Assembly (NCBI GenBank): GCA_947034895.1
Contig: OX344761.1
Coordinates: 75,639,839-75,703,838, forward strand
Direction: 5' to 3'
Origin: Rhytidiadelphus loreus
Taxonomy: Eukaryota; Streptophyta; Bryopsida; Hypnales; Hylocomiaceae
DNA length: 64,000 nucleotides
Made by a program: the position numbers and the translations under genes. Of the stretch, positions 41,520 through 53,572 are shown one piece after another; the stretch's first letter is position 1; every line of letters begins with the position of its first letter. The notes below the pieces were generated by a model. That model had not been told where the DNA came from, ran no database searches, and saw nothing but the letters and a program-made list of their open reading frames with translations.

Positions 41520-42690
41520 TACCGTTTAGGGTCACTCTGGTCCAACACTATAACTTTTGGAGTTCAACTCCAAGTCACAAACGGATCGCTCCATTAGCTT
41601 CATTAGGACATTTTTATTTGTAAGACTCCCTACCCCCTATTTCTCTCACGAAAAACTCATTGACAACCAACACCAACAAAAATCAATAAAAGGGAAAAAA
41701 TCTAACTTTTGGAGGTTACCTTTTCTGACTAGGGAGACTAGCTAGGGTTGTCAGGAGGGATCTAGGGAGTAAGAAAAGACTCTTGATGACTTTGTTCCAA
41801 CTTTGTATGCTCTCGGGATGCTGGTCAACTCCACTAAAATTCCGCCTTATTTGATATTTGGAGGAATGTTGGTGATTTGGCCACCTCTCGTTATCAAAAT
41901 ACTTTGAAACTTGTTGAAGCGCGTTATTAACATAAAATAAGATTACCTGATTTTTAGTGAGATTTTACCGCAAACTGAAAATTTTCCATGAATTTTCACT
42001 TGTGGATTTAAACGGTTGACCGACCAAAAAAAGTATCTCTGCAAATCAGAAAATTCCTAAACTTCTTGGAGAACCTCTCACAGAATTTCACAAGGGATGA
42101 GCCAAGTCTTGCGCATAGTTGGCATAAAGTTAAAACCGACCTTCTTTGATTTATCGACAATCAAGGAATCTTTCACATGCGAGGGAATCTTGACAAATGG
42201 ATTTCGCTATTGACTCCCTAGCATGCTTCTAATCCTACGGTACCATCCGATGGCCATAGATTCCTCCGTTTGGCTTGTCTTCAAAAAATGACACTTGCAT
42301 GTTAATAATTAGGGTTTCTAATATTTCGCCGATTGAATGGGGAAACTGAAACCTATATTTGGAGATTTACGTAAGAATCTCTCTATCTCTCCTGGGACTA
42401 ATTTAGTCAAGCGTGGTCACATGCACTAGATTTTAGGCTATTTCGGATAAGTTCCCTATAAGCTTGTTGATTCTCACTACTTCGTGGTTCTAACCTATGT
42501 ACACAAGTGGGTTTGGGGGGCACCCTAGGGATAAAAGTCTATTTATAACCAAAGGCTATACTAGCATGTGACATGCCTATTTTGATTCTACACTATTTTT
42601 AGACTTTTCATATAATATTATGACTTAATTTGTAACTAATTTAAAAAAAAGAAAACTATGAGTCCCAAGTGACGAATTGGGAGCTCACAC
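41520..42690 (-). mobile_element. Decayed LTR-like unit D (body only)
   Basis: A near-colinear match to 9300-10440 in the same orientation, with shared landmarks ATCTAACTTTTGGAGGTTAC, GGAATGTTGGTGATTTGG and TTTTAGTGAGATTTTACCGC. It ends at the CAAGTGACGAATTGGGAGCT motif, which also closes unit A. The TATA-bearing part seen in unit A is absent. A broken open reading frame starts immediately to its right. Confidence 0.55.
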
Positions 42691-42691
42691 T

Positions 42692-43551
42692 ATGACTCAC
42701 AACAAAATTAAGAACATCTGGGCAAAGCTGCATCCACTTGAGGAGGACAAGGTTGAGTATGATTTGAGAGACTATAGTTTGATCTCAAATAACGAAGAGG
42801 TAGTGACAACCTTGAAGGACGGGCTAAGAGAGGCGCAAAGGATGATCAATTGCTTGAACATGGCTTCCAATCTACAAGTTGCTACTAAGAACAAGGTATG
42901 GTTTGAGAAATTGTGGACTGTAGAGCTCACCAATGCACATTCATTTGCCTATGCAGTAGGCAAGAAACCAATTTGTGGCAAGGATGGCGACATGAAAGTT
43001 CTTCAAGAAGATATACGTGAATAGAAGCAGCTTGTGTAACATTTAGTTGAACTAAATGAGCTTGAATCTCGGTTGGTAGAAGATGTAGAAGAAGATCTTG
43101 TGGATGATGGAGTGGCACTATGCCTGTTACCGTAGTTGTGGAGAGTAAAACGCTCGATGTTATAGTGGAGATGTTAAGCCAACAAGAAGAACAGATTCAT
43201 GCGGTGCCGGTCCCTACCAAAGTAGAAACTTTTGTAGAGTTTGATGGAAACTGGATTTACAAGTCCACTTTAGTGGGGCAGCTCAATGATAATCCTTTCT
43301 TGTCTAAAGACATGTTGACCCATGTTAAAAAATCTCTTTACTTCAATAATAGTGAGAATTATCTAAGTGCTACTCAATGCAAAAATACATGTTTTGTTGG
43401 GATTGGGTCGGATGTTGGGGTGTATTTTGTGCAGTGGTCTATAGTTACAAGGCCATCAACAATCACTATGTCAAAGAGAAGAAAAAATTGCCGTGCACGA
43501 AAGGTGGGCAATGCAACATCAACTATGCAAGGTGTTGATGAGAATACTTAG
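42692..43551 (+). pseudogene. Broken ORF of about 285 codons beside unit D
   Basis: From ATG 42692 the frame gives 110 codons (charged, helical: KLHPLEEDKVEYDLRDYSL...) to TAG at 43022-43024. The next TAA follows at 43037, then 32 more codons of acidic coil, then a frameshift near 43100 into a second open frame (43120-43551) that includes VGIGSDVGVYF and a basic tail SKRRKNCRARK. The base and amino-acid use is unlike chance AT-rich frames, so I read this as one decayed gene. It adjoins the end motif of a transposon family, which suggests a transposon-encoded or captured protein. I do not recognise the family. Confidence 0.5.
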
Positions 43552-43721
43552 TGAGTTGGACGCATCCAAAAAATGAAAATGAAAGCTGATGGCAACTCGT
43601 GGCAACTCGTGGGGGTCCTTAAAGCAACTTGTCAATCTTGCCAACCGTGAGGTAAGTCAAGATAAGAAAGGGGCTCCAGTTTCAAATGCAAGTGATTTTG
43701 TACTATTATACTTGTTCACTT

Positions 43722-44420
43722 GGGCAATGAGTGATTGTAAGAAAGACCAAACGATTTTGGTAGCGTTTGGTCAAAAACTGCGTTTTTTTTGCCCAATACT
43801 AGGAGTACTATAAAATGGAGCAATCTCAACCATTGAGTACTTTATAATACTGAAATAGTACTACTTAAAAAAAATGACAGTTTGTTATATAAAGTAGATA
43901 AAATTAAGTATAAATTAATAAAAATTAGAAAATCATGAACAAAAAAAAACTAAAAATTGGCCATTTATAAAGACTTGATAGTGATTACATTTCACCAAAA
44001 ACTAAAAGTTGAAACCATCATGAAAGTTTGGAGTGCTATGCACAAGGGACCCCTATTTGCATGCATGTTGAGGACAAAGAATTTTTTTTTTTTAATTCCC
44101 TTTGGTGGGCATATGCTCGTCTAGTGTAGGAATAGGCCACAAAAAAGTCAAGTGAACATCATGTTTTTTGGATACTTCATAGTACTAAAAAACCCTAAAC
44201 CGCAAAGTGTGACAAATTAGCTAAATTGATATTTAATTATAAAATTATTTTTCAATTTTTTTGAAAAATAACAAATCTTATGTTTTCTAAGTTAGAAATC
44301 TTCCATAAAAATTTCAAGTCCATTGGCTTCAATTTCCAAAAGTTACAGCCAAAACGAACTCTGTCACTTCAATTGTGACGCCTCATAGGACCGGTCTTTC
44401 TTGCAATTAGCCCAATACAA
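43722..44420 (+). mobile_element. TIR repeat family R2, copy 2
   Basis: The counterpart of 5520-6245. It starts GATTGTAAGAAAGACC and ends GGTCTTTCTTGCAATTAG. Here the inverted match is better than in copy 1 and extends outwards (TTGGGC...), so the true TIR is longer than 13 bases. No target duplication could be set and there is no coding capacity. Confidence 0.65.
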
Positions 44421-44886
44421 ATTCAAGTATAACCTAACTAATTCTAATTAGATCAGTCTGGAGTCTGTAATCACCAATGTCACTCTTCTTACAATCTCAA
44501 AATTCAAGTTTATAGCTTGAATAGAGGTGAATGATGCAGAAAACTTGAATGAATATGTTTCTAATAAGTAGTTGTGGGTGGCAATAGGATTTATATGAAT
44601 GTCGTTTAGATTTGGCTAAAATCTAAACCCAAATAGTTTGATATTTGCTAGCAATATTATGTAGAGCTCACTTTGACACTTTAATTTGCCTTAAACATCT
44701 TGGTTATCCCTGAGGTTCTTGGTGGCTTTGGAAGTTGACTCTAAGACCCCTATCTGACAGAAGTGCAGGTTTGAAAACATAGTCAAATTTTTTTTTGGCA
44801 ATGAGGCTTAGTGTAGTTGGAAACTGGAATCTCGATTGAAACTAAATTTGTTGGAAATCAACCACCACAATTTGATCACTTTTAGA
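44421..44886. other. Intergenic DNA
   Basis: Unassigned AT-rich sequence with nothing recognisable. Confidence 0.5.
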
Positions 44887-45174
44887 TTGAAACTGTGAAC
44901 TCTAAATAAGAATTAAGAATTTAAACTATACTTAGTTGATCTCCAAGAATCAAGAAATCTTTGACTTCAAGTGCAAGGGAGTTCAAACAATAGCCTCTAC
45001 ATCCTCTTTTTAGTTTGGTTCTGGCATACATTGAAACTATGAATTCTAAATAAGAATTAAGAATTTAAACTACACTTAGTTGATCTACAAGAATCAAGAA
45101 ATCTTTGACTTCAAGTGCAAGGGAGTTCAAACAATAGCCTCTACATCCTCTTTTTAGTTTGGTTCTGGCATACA
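44887..45174 (+). repeat. Recent 144-bp tandem duplication
   Basis: Copies at 44887-45030 and 45031-45174 differ at about four positions. Both start TTGAAACT.TGAA and end GGTTCTGGCATACA. The high identity marks it as the youngest tandem duplication in the window apart from the 28-bp one at 50794. Confidence 0.9.
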
Positions 45175-46869
45175 AACCTTTGTTATTCTCTCTTATGTGC
45201 TTGGGAATTTACGAGTGACACACATTGCGAGCAAAGAGAAAAAGGAAAGCCCACTTTGGAGCATTTTACCAAATATCTAGACCAAGGTTGGTTAATGGAA
45301 TTTGTTGCTCTCGTAAAGTCTCTTGATTCAGAAGCTCCTTGATCAGCTAAGACTGTAGTTTCTAGATTTGGTAAAAAAATAGTCAGCAAACTTTTTAATT
45401 TGGTACCGTTCTTCCAACCAATCAACAAGGCTTTTAGTTAAATTAGGTTTGTTATAAAAATTTGCAGATAATAAAGAGAAATCATTCCTATAATTCATTG
45501 CAAAGACCATGTAATCTCATATAGAATCCTTTTCACCTAAGACATGAGGAAGATTCTCTTTGTTTGAGGTTGTCCAGAAGTTCTTCAAACTTTGGAGATT
45601 TTTTAATTTTTTAGAATGTGTTGGTTCTGTCAACAAATTTCTGTTAATTAAACCAAAATAATAATAATTTTTTTTCCTAGGCTGACTGAGATACCCTTTA
45701 TGTAGGGTACCCAAACAACCTGCCACATTGGCTACCCCGAACTAACCTCTCCACGTGGGTTACTTGATCAAATCAAAGTTTGAAGTCTAGACTTCTTGAT
45801 TGGGAGCCACAAGCTCCAACCATTGCACCATGGTTGGAGTTCTTTGATTAACATAGGTAAGTGGTTCATATTTATTCATTTCTTTGTACTTTTTCTAAAT
45901 CAACAGAGTTTGAAGGTTCATATCTCCTTTGTTATAACTCTGTTTCTTATGAAACTTGTTGGAAACAATGCGTCTTGAAGTCTTGTTTTAGTGGTAAATT
46001 TTTCAGTATACTCTAAAATATTTTGAAAATCTGATAAGCATTTTTCTAGAGGTCATTTGGCTGAAATTTAGAATTAAATAGTGCAGTTTTTGATGAATTC
46101 AAATTTAGGAATTTGAATAGTTCTAATTTAAAAACTTGCATAATACAAAACTTGGAATTCATATTTTAACCCCTAATTTACCATTGTCTTTCCTTGGAGT
46201 CAAAATTAACGGTTTAGTTCAATGTAATATTCAATCTTGAACCTAATTTTTAACAATTTTTTAACAATTGAGAATGAAGTATTTTTTGGAGAATTTTTTT
46301 CCTAGACTTGGAATTCAATTCTTCAACACAATTTTTTTTTCCAAAACCTAAAATGCAAAAAAAATCAATAAAAGGGCATTGAAAGTCATTTGCAACTTTT
46401 ATTTTCAACTTTGAATGCTAATGTCTTTTAATTTGTACAATCCAGCTTCAAGAAATTTTCACCACATGATCTAAGATAATTAAAGTACAAGATCTTGAGG
46501 TTCAAATCTAAGGGAGGAGAATTTGTTGTCTTTGATGATTGTTGTAGAAATAGCTTTTTTGAGTGGGTTTTGAATTTTGATAGAAAAATGGCCTTGATAA
46601 TTTAGGACTTGAAGAGCCCAAATTTGAATAGTTTGATCAAAGCTTGGAATTAATTGAATTGTGAATAATTCATAATTCAAACTTTTATTTTTCAAAACTT
46701 AGAACTCAAATCAAATGAGAATTTGAATTATAGTAGTTCAAAGTATTTCTAGAAAAGCAAAATTATATATAAAATAAAACAACTAAGGTATCTCCAAAAC
46801 TATCTACATGCTCTTGTTATATTACACTTTAACATATAAGTTAGAACTTTAACCAAATTATACTCTATA
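45175..46869. other. Intergenic DNA around the SINE
   Basis: Apart from the SINE at 45655-45835 this is AT-rich and unassigned. TTTTAACCCCTAATTTACC near 46163 resembles an isolated R1 terminus without a partner. A block near 45950 is similar to the tandem triplet at 36470. Confidence 0.4.
45655..45835 (-). mobile_element. tRNA-derived SINE
   Basis: On the minus strand the element opens with an A-box-like TGGTGCAATGGTTGGAGC (45813-45830). A worn B-box position (GACTTCAAACT, where GGTTCGAATCC is expected) follows about 30 bases later. Next comes a unique body with TTAGTTCGGGGTAGCC, and the element closes with eight A residues and TTATTATTATT. This layout is that of plant Au/p-SINE type elements. 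The B box looks too degraded for Pol III activity. No clean target duplication was found. Confidence 0.7.
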
Positions 46870-49171
46870 GAATACTAAATGAAAATTGACATGCTCCCTG
46901 TCTTACATTTTTCAAACATTTCGGAGACGGAAATTTTGAAAAGTTGAACGCAATTGGGAAGAGACCGTGAGCCCCACTCGTGTTCATTGAATTTTGAACT
47001 TGGCGAGGTGAGCTATTCACGCGGTAACTTTGAAGTGGAAGTTTGAGTCGGATTCTTGGGCCATGTGCTTCCTGCAGCAACTTCGATGCCATGGATACTT
47101 GCTAAATTTCTTCCTTGCTCGAGTAAGCCCTGCGAAAGCCATCCTCGAGAACGACTTCATGCAAAACTTCCAGTCAAACTTGAAGCTCAACGGGAAAATT
47201 TTGGCATGGGGATAATATTGAGAATGAACTTGCGGAACCTTATACCCTAATCAGAAATTTCTTGAACGATTCGGACATGCCAGCATTTTCTGGCTTGGTG
47301 TACGTTATCAACGCGGGAACCCAAAGATTAAAATTTCATGCCGAAATTCGAACCAAACTGAGGAACACTGGAGAAATTTTGGCATGAAGACATTCATTCT
47401 TAAGGAGGCTTGTGTAGCACGGGGATTCACTCTATTTTTACATGCCCTACCTCCGGCTTCAGAAGACCTTGGGGTTTGAAGCACGATCTGAGCGTTGATG
47501 TCTCACCTTACGCATGATTTCGACCTCAGCGTCTTCATTCGTGTTAAGTAAGGCATTGAATGCTGTTATTAGATATTTAGATTGTTAGATTGATCATTAG
47601 AGCGTTTCCAGATGGATGTTGCAATTTTGAGGTCTGGTGATACTAAACTAAAATTCGTGATCAGTTGCAGATGGTATACAGTCTCATCGCCTAATTTGTG
47701 ATACCGGAATTTTTTTTCGTACAGGTGAATCCCGCTTTACTGCACAGAAATGGTTGACGTAGTGTACGGTATTCAGCTCATTAATACGACTTTGATGCTT
47801 CCAAAAACCCGCCAAATTAGACTCAATTCCACAATTTAGCTTAGCTCTCTCTTTGATGTGTTTGATTGGAACCTTCTTTTTCTTGCAGGGATCACACTGT
47901 ACGTGAGATGACTTCGAGCCTAGGGAAAATTCTGGATTTTCTTTGATTGGAAATTACTTGGATTGTCGTACGTATGAGAAATGCCGATTGATTGCCTACT
48001 GGTATTCTCAGTCCAGGTTTTGGAGTTAGTGTTAGGGGTTAATTGGAGGTTTACTGTGCACCTCTACATGGAGTACCAGTCGCTGGAAGATTACTTTTCA
48101 GATGCAAACTGAAAAAGTTCTTCCCGGGTTTCGTCCACAATTCTTGAATTCTACCCAGGCAGTTATTTCTGCATGCGTCTTGTTAAAAGAGCATGCTCTG
48201 GGGAAATGGCTCCTTGGATTAGATATTCTCTTCTTTCAGTTTGCAGAATCTCGCTGTGACGACTTCACCCGGGTAGGGACTTTCAGTCAACTGGTTTCCT
48301 TTTCATCAAGAGTTGATTTCTGTTTTATTAGAAAAATAAACCGAGTAGTCGTAGTGTTCATCCTAGCCAGCAGTCACGTAGAATGGGCCAAAAAGTTTCT
48401 CTATGAAGCAAGTGATCAAATGATTTGCGAGAAAATTAAATATATAAGATGAGTGAAATCAATTTGCACCTGCTGTCAGCAAAGAATAGGTAGGTCCAAA
48501 GAATTCGAAGCAAATGATGACATGATTGTTTTTTTTGAGATCTTTCGGTAAGCATCTGAACTGTCTAACAGAAACATGATTATATTCTTGGTGGTGTACC
48601 AAATATTGAATGATCCTATGCTGTGCTTTGTCGATTTCTTTTTGATTGATTGTCCAAAAGCGAGGGTGGGTTCTGTGTCGTGAAAGTTTGTGCTTGGGCC
48701 ACACGGAAAGAGGTAAATGGTGATCCTTGCGTTTTTAGAGTTGTCTGCTGTGACGGAATTCCCAACCTACTGTAGTCCCGTACGAATGTTTTGCAATTGA
48801 TATTCCATATCTTGCACCTCTCTGTTTGGGGATCGAGACAAAGAATTTATTTCCTGCAGTGTTGGTTCTGATGTTCGAGCCCTTCTTTGTTCCCGTTGTG
48901 TCAACAGCATCACCTGATTGCTGCACGACAAAGAGACTTTCTGTGTAAGCGATCTGACATGGAAATAAAATGTATTCAGCATTTCTTGTATTGCAATATG
49001 TGGGTTACAGAGATAACATATTCGGTGCACTGCTCCTACTACATCCGACAGAGATCATCTAAACCAAAGAGATTTATTTTGAACCCAATCCTCTTGCTGC
49101 TTTTCTGTTAAGCTTTACCAAAAGTTGAGGTCTTTCATGCTTTGATTGTATTGAAGCATCGTCGCCTCTCT
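46870..49171. other. GC-richer, gene-like stretch without an established gene
   Basis: Base composition is clearly more even than in the flanking DNA. Good splice-acceptor contexts occur (TTTTTTTCGTACAG near 47725, TTTTTCTTGCAG near 47889, TTATTTCCTGCAG near 48860), with several possible donors. No open frame shows a domain or extends through plausible junctions; the longest (48102-48452, 116 codons) is unremarkable. It could be a non-coding transcript, untranslated exons or an old gene relic. Confidence 0.3.
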
Positions 49172-49366
49172 CACAGGGAGCTCATATCGCGTTCCCGGTG
49201 ATAATTCCCAGCTAGTCTCAAATTTCCGTGTGTATGTGTAGTTGCGACATGTGTCCAAAATACTTGAAAATAGTAAAGTTTTTACAGGTGTCAAAATTTA
49301 AAGTTAAATGGGAAATTTGAGACTCACCGGGAATTAACACCGGGAACGCGATATGAGCTCCCTGTG
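49172..49366. mobile_element. 195-bp MITE with 55-bp terminal inverted repeats
   Basis: The left end (CACAGGGAGCTCATATCGCG, continuing through TTCCCGGTG and GTCTCAAATTTCC) is mirrored by the right end with only a few differences. The roughly 80-base centre is non-coding. The CAGGG-type terminus is compatible with hAT, but the flanks CCTCTCT and GATCTGTT do not give a clean 8-bp duplication, so the superfamily is unproven. Confidence 0.8.
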
Positions 49367-49705
49367 GATCTGTTCTTGTTTTTTTTAAGACTCCTCCAAA
49401 CGAGGCACTTTTTGATATCCTTCCATTGTACGTGCAGTCCCCATTTGATGCTGTTGGGAGAAGTCATTGCTGTAGTCATTAGGATGTATGAGGAACAATT
49501 AATCCTATCTCAATCATGTACTGGGAGTGGTTCTTTTCAGGCATGCAATTCACATGCAACGACGATTGGACATTCCAACGTTGAAATCAGGCACAAAGTT
49601 TGGCATAATCCAGTAAACTCTGTCTCCAGCATAACGCTATTGAGTATCCTTTACGTGAGCTTTACCCCAGCCCTTTCGGTGAGCCTACAAACATAACTAG
49701 TGTCT

Positions 49706-49790
49706 GGCAAGCAAGGTTGTCACACTGGGCGAACCGTCAGTCCAGACCGTCCGATTTGTCTGCCCTACAGATGTGACAACCTTGCTTGCA
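49706..49790. repeat. Perfect 18-bp-stem hairpin, 83 bp
   Basis: GCAAGCAAGGTTGTCACA (49707-49724) is mirrored without mismatch by TGTGACAACCTTGCTTGC (49772-49789). The 47-base loop carries further short complementarity (ACCGTC...GACCGT; GGGC...GCCC). It is either a very short MITE or a small-RNA precursor. Confidence 0.7.
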
Positions 49791-52012
49791 AGAGCGCATA
49801 GTTCCGCACTCACAGAATATACCTGTACAAAAGAAATTTAAATTCCTGTTTAATTTAGTACCTATAGAACTATCGAAGTTTCTATCTTACAATTTAGATT
49901 TCAAGATAAATTGTCGAATGCTTCCTCTGGATGGGACTCATGTTATTGTAACGAATCTTTTTAAGCGTGTCAGACTCCAAATCTGAAACAAGTTTCTTGT
50001 AAGTAGCTAAGAGGCTTCTTCTGGTCCTCTGTGCATGGCGGTTGTTATATACGGTACGTGCCATTTCCTTGCTAAAAGTAATTAAGTCATTTTGGTACAG
50101 GAAGAGGGGACGTTTCCAAGACGACAAACAGTGATGCGTTGAATCGGTGGGTCAAAGACGTTGGGTTGCTTTATATATGTTAAGAATTGGATTATTTTAA
50201 GTTCTCTTTGTTATTCGAACGCGAGTTTGAACCACACTAAGTTTCCTTTGTCGATTCTATGAAAATCAGATTACGCTTAGGCACATATGGCAACGAGGCA
50301 AGACGAACACGCACTGAAATCAAGTTTCGGACATCCAGTTTTAGACTGTCACAAGTAATTCGGAACAGCTTTTCTGTGACAGGCTAAAGAAGGACTGCGA
50401 ATGGCAAACCATTGTGCAATTTGGGATGGTTTTATTCCTAGCCTCAGAAATGTCATTGAGGGTTTTCGTAATCACCACACGTACGTGAGTCTATCGCTTG
50501 TACCTCAAGAGTATCGTTCTGACAAAGAAAGGATGATTTATACCCTGGCACCACAACTAACGAAAGTTACTCGGAGAGGCAGCACAGAATTGCAGTGAGA
50601 AATGAACATAAGATGAGGGACTAATACACCCAGCCCTCTTTAATATAGCCTTCACGCACTAGTTCCACATGCATCATGCACCGTTTCCTCACTAAAGTCT
50701 AGGAAGAATCCTGTGACTCCAAGTACTCCTATATTTCGCTTTCACACGCAACACAACTTTATCAGTGTTACAAAACTCCATGTGATCATGTGCATTTCGG
50801 ATGCCTAGGCTGAGATATCATATTTCGGATGCCTAGGCTGAGATATCATAGAGGTGTACATACCAGTTTGAGGAAACTACAAGCCGTTTGTTATTCCTAA
50901 GCAAAGAAACGCTTGAGTCACACTCAGTTACAGAATAACGTACATTTCGATCGATCTCGTCGAGATCTATTACAAAGACTTTTCACAATAGCACATAGCT
51001 AGGATTAGTGCAGGTAATCTCTCAACTCACCATGTTACTAAGTTACTTGGAGTGGTCAATGAAGTACTCTAGCTATCAACCAATTCAAGACGTTCGTGCT
51101 GCATGTATAAGTCGAGCATTCGTTTACCGGCAAGAACCACTGAAACTCGACAAACTTATGTCACTGATCATGTTCACTTGGTGACGATGTCTCACTTCCT
51201 AGGATGATCAGGAAGAGAAGTAAATAATCTCTACTGGACTTGAATTAGCTCTATGTGAGCATATTCCTCAACGCTCTGATAATTAAGGTCGAAGAAGATT
51301 GTATCTCTGATATTTTCTGCGACAATGCCTGTGACTGCAAGAGCAAATAACATGGAGCACTTCATTAGATCCAGGGTGCCAAAATCACTCTGTAGTATGC
51401 AAGAATTATAAGACATCAAATTTGAAATGGACAGGTAAATTTGGATGAATCAGTACTTACCAAAATAGGAGCATATAAATACTTAGATAAGTTTAAATGC
51501 TAGTTCAATGAGACATTGAGACCCGATAAGAATCAAGATGTAGACTTTGAATAGTATGCAAATTAAAGTGTTTATTTGAATGCTCTTAGGTGTCATTAGA
51601 GCATGGCCAACAATACACCACATGAACACGCTCCTCTATTTCTTGCTATTGGATGAGACATGTACAATTGACATATATGAAGAAATCCCAACCTCCAAAA
51701 TATTCTCTAAAATTAGATTTGTCCAAAATTTCATTTCTAGAGGATGAGTAGTTGAATTGATCAAAACCACTTTTTCTTTTACAATTAGTGAATTGGATTA
51801 GCATTCATTTGACAAAAATACATTTTGGCTTGTGAATATTACTTATAATTGGTATGCAAAATAATTTGTTGCACAAGCTAGTGGGGGTTGTGGGGCAAAC
51901 AAGTAATCCACTCCTTAAAACAAGATCCAATGTGTTTTCTTCTGACCACCAACCATGACATCACATATTAAATGACTTGTCTAGCACCTCCAATCAATTT
52001 AATGCAATAAAA
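49791..52012. other. Intergenic DNA with a 28-bp duplication
   Basis: 49791-51500 continues the even composition of the preceding stretch, without a supported gene. A frame at 50401-50598 (65 codons from ATG) has no recognisable domain. A perfect 28-bp tandem duplication (core TTTCGGATGCCTAGGCTGAG) covers 50794-50849. 51500-52012 is AT-rich. Confidence 0.4.
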
Positions 52013-53572
52013 TACTTGCGACAACAAGTTTGACGCATTTGGTTGTTAATTAGACTGCCTAACTTGATCCTGTAGCATGGTTTCCATCTGGATACCAATC
52101 TAATGTAAACATTTAGCTAGGACCTATTATAATGAACTCTACCCACCTAATATAAACATCTGAAGGTACAGTGCAAAAGACTTTTCTATTTTAATTTATT
52201 CCTTTTTTCCATGATAATCACCATAAGGGCAACTCCCTTATAAAGTTTTCCATGTACGTGTGGATCAAAGGTCCTGATTCCTCATGAATGAAAACCTTAA
52301 AATCACTGACAATTCTTGTGGGGTCCAAAAGCTAAAGGTTCCACCAGGTGAGGAGACTGCAAGTTCTACAAGCCTTAAAGACCATATTGTGCGATTGCCT
52401 CAGCCTTAGAACTGCATATCAATGTAGCAAGAGTGATAGATAGTCTAATAACATTAAGACACAGGATTCGGAACCGAAAGAAATAGTGATAATAAAAGTA
52501 GTTCGGGTGGGAAGCAGGCGCCGCTTGTTCGGGGTCCAAGTTTATCTCCGGAAGCTCAATGTCGACCAGCATGGCATATATCGAGGCTGGGAATGCTCCC
52601 CCTAAGCAGGACCCATGACGCCGTTCAGAAGGGTCGGGTGCCACAGAATGGGGTTCCCCAATCCCCACTGAAACATGTGCCTCCAATGAATCCACTAGCT
52701 CCATGATGAGAAGACTGCTCTGATCGACTGCTCTAGCTGGCTAGTACGACAACACTCTCATACTTTTCCTATTCTCAATTGATGTTCAGTGCTAGCAAGC
52801 GGTCTGAAACTGCCGTACCCTGCTTCATGCTGGAGACCACAAGGTGGAGGGGGATTGACAGCTCCGGCCAACTCGGCAGGTATTACTTCAAAATCGATGT
52901 AACCAAACGACACTTCGAAAGTGATAATAACATCTACTTTCAATTCGCTCACTTCCTACAGGCGATTCATTTGCTTTCGGTGGGGGCCGGGCAGCACTTT
53001 TCGAGGTTTTCTCAAGGTGCATAATATACAACGATGCATGATTGGAATTCGACACTGGTCCTGGATCAGGCTGTATGGTTTGGCTGCAGCTCTGGAATGA
53101 CTACGGTCGATGAGATGAGATTAACTTGAGTATCACTGAATTAAAAGCTATTAGACTACAGGTCTTTCACCACTGCTACATTGATATGTAGTACTAATTC
53201 AGAGGTCGACCAATCACACAATATGATTTCCAAGGTTTCTAGAACTTACAGCTTCCTCACCTGCTGGAGCCTCTAGCTTTTGGACACCCTGCAAAAAATT
53301 GTCAGTGTTCTCATGATTTTCATTCATCATGAATCAAAATCTTGATGAATGCATGGAGCACTTTATAACGGTGTTTATGTCTATTATCATGGACAAAAGG
53401 AATAAAACAAAAAAGTCATGTACATCATACCTTCAGATGTTTACAACAAGCAAGTGGGTAGAGTTCATCATAGGTCCTGTGAAGATGCAATCTTGATACG
53501 TAGATGGAAACCATGCTCCAGGATCAAGCCAGGCAATCTAATTGACAGCCAAATGTGTCAGACTTGCTGTGA
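52013..53572. repeat. Long inverted repeat: two arms of about 440 bp, 670-bp spacer
   Basis: The left arm (about 52013-52465) and right arm (about 53135-53572) are colinear in opposite orientation. Shared landmarks, read along the left arm: CATGGTTTCCATCT, GAACTCTACCCAC, AAACATCTGAAGGTA, TCCATGATAAT, TGACAATT, GTCCAAAAGCTA, CCAGGTGAGGA, CATATCAATGTAGCA. The spacer is GC-richer and holds open frames on the minus strand (52375-52704 and 52758-52952). It could be a foldback or MULE-type element with long termini enclosing captured DNA, or an inverted duplication of a gene fragment. No target duplication was found. Confidence 0.75.
52470..53134 (-). other. GC-richer spacer of the long inverted repeat
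   Basis: The minus strand has two consecutive open stretches, one rich in acidic and proline residues (VDIELPEINLDPEQAAPASH) and one with PAELAGAVNPPPPCGLQHE. The composition differs from the arms. I recognise no family and no intron signals link the two stretches convincingly. If the whole unit is a transposon, this is the likely captured cargo. Confidence 0.3.

Noticed and set aside
45700..45835. Possible tRNA gene on the minus strand
   Set aside because: The A box is followed by a degraded B box, no cloverleaf closes, and the body and A/T-rich tail are those of a SINE.
48102..48452. 116-codon plus-strand frame starting at an ATG
   Set aside because: No domain, no conservation evidence and no supporting splice structure; not enough to call a gene.
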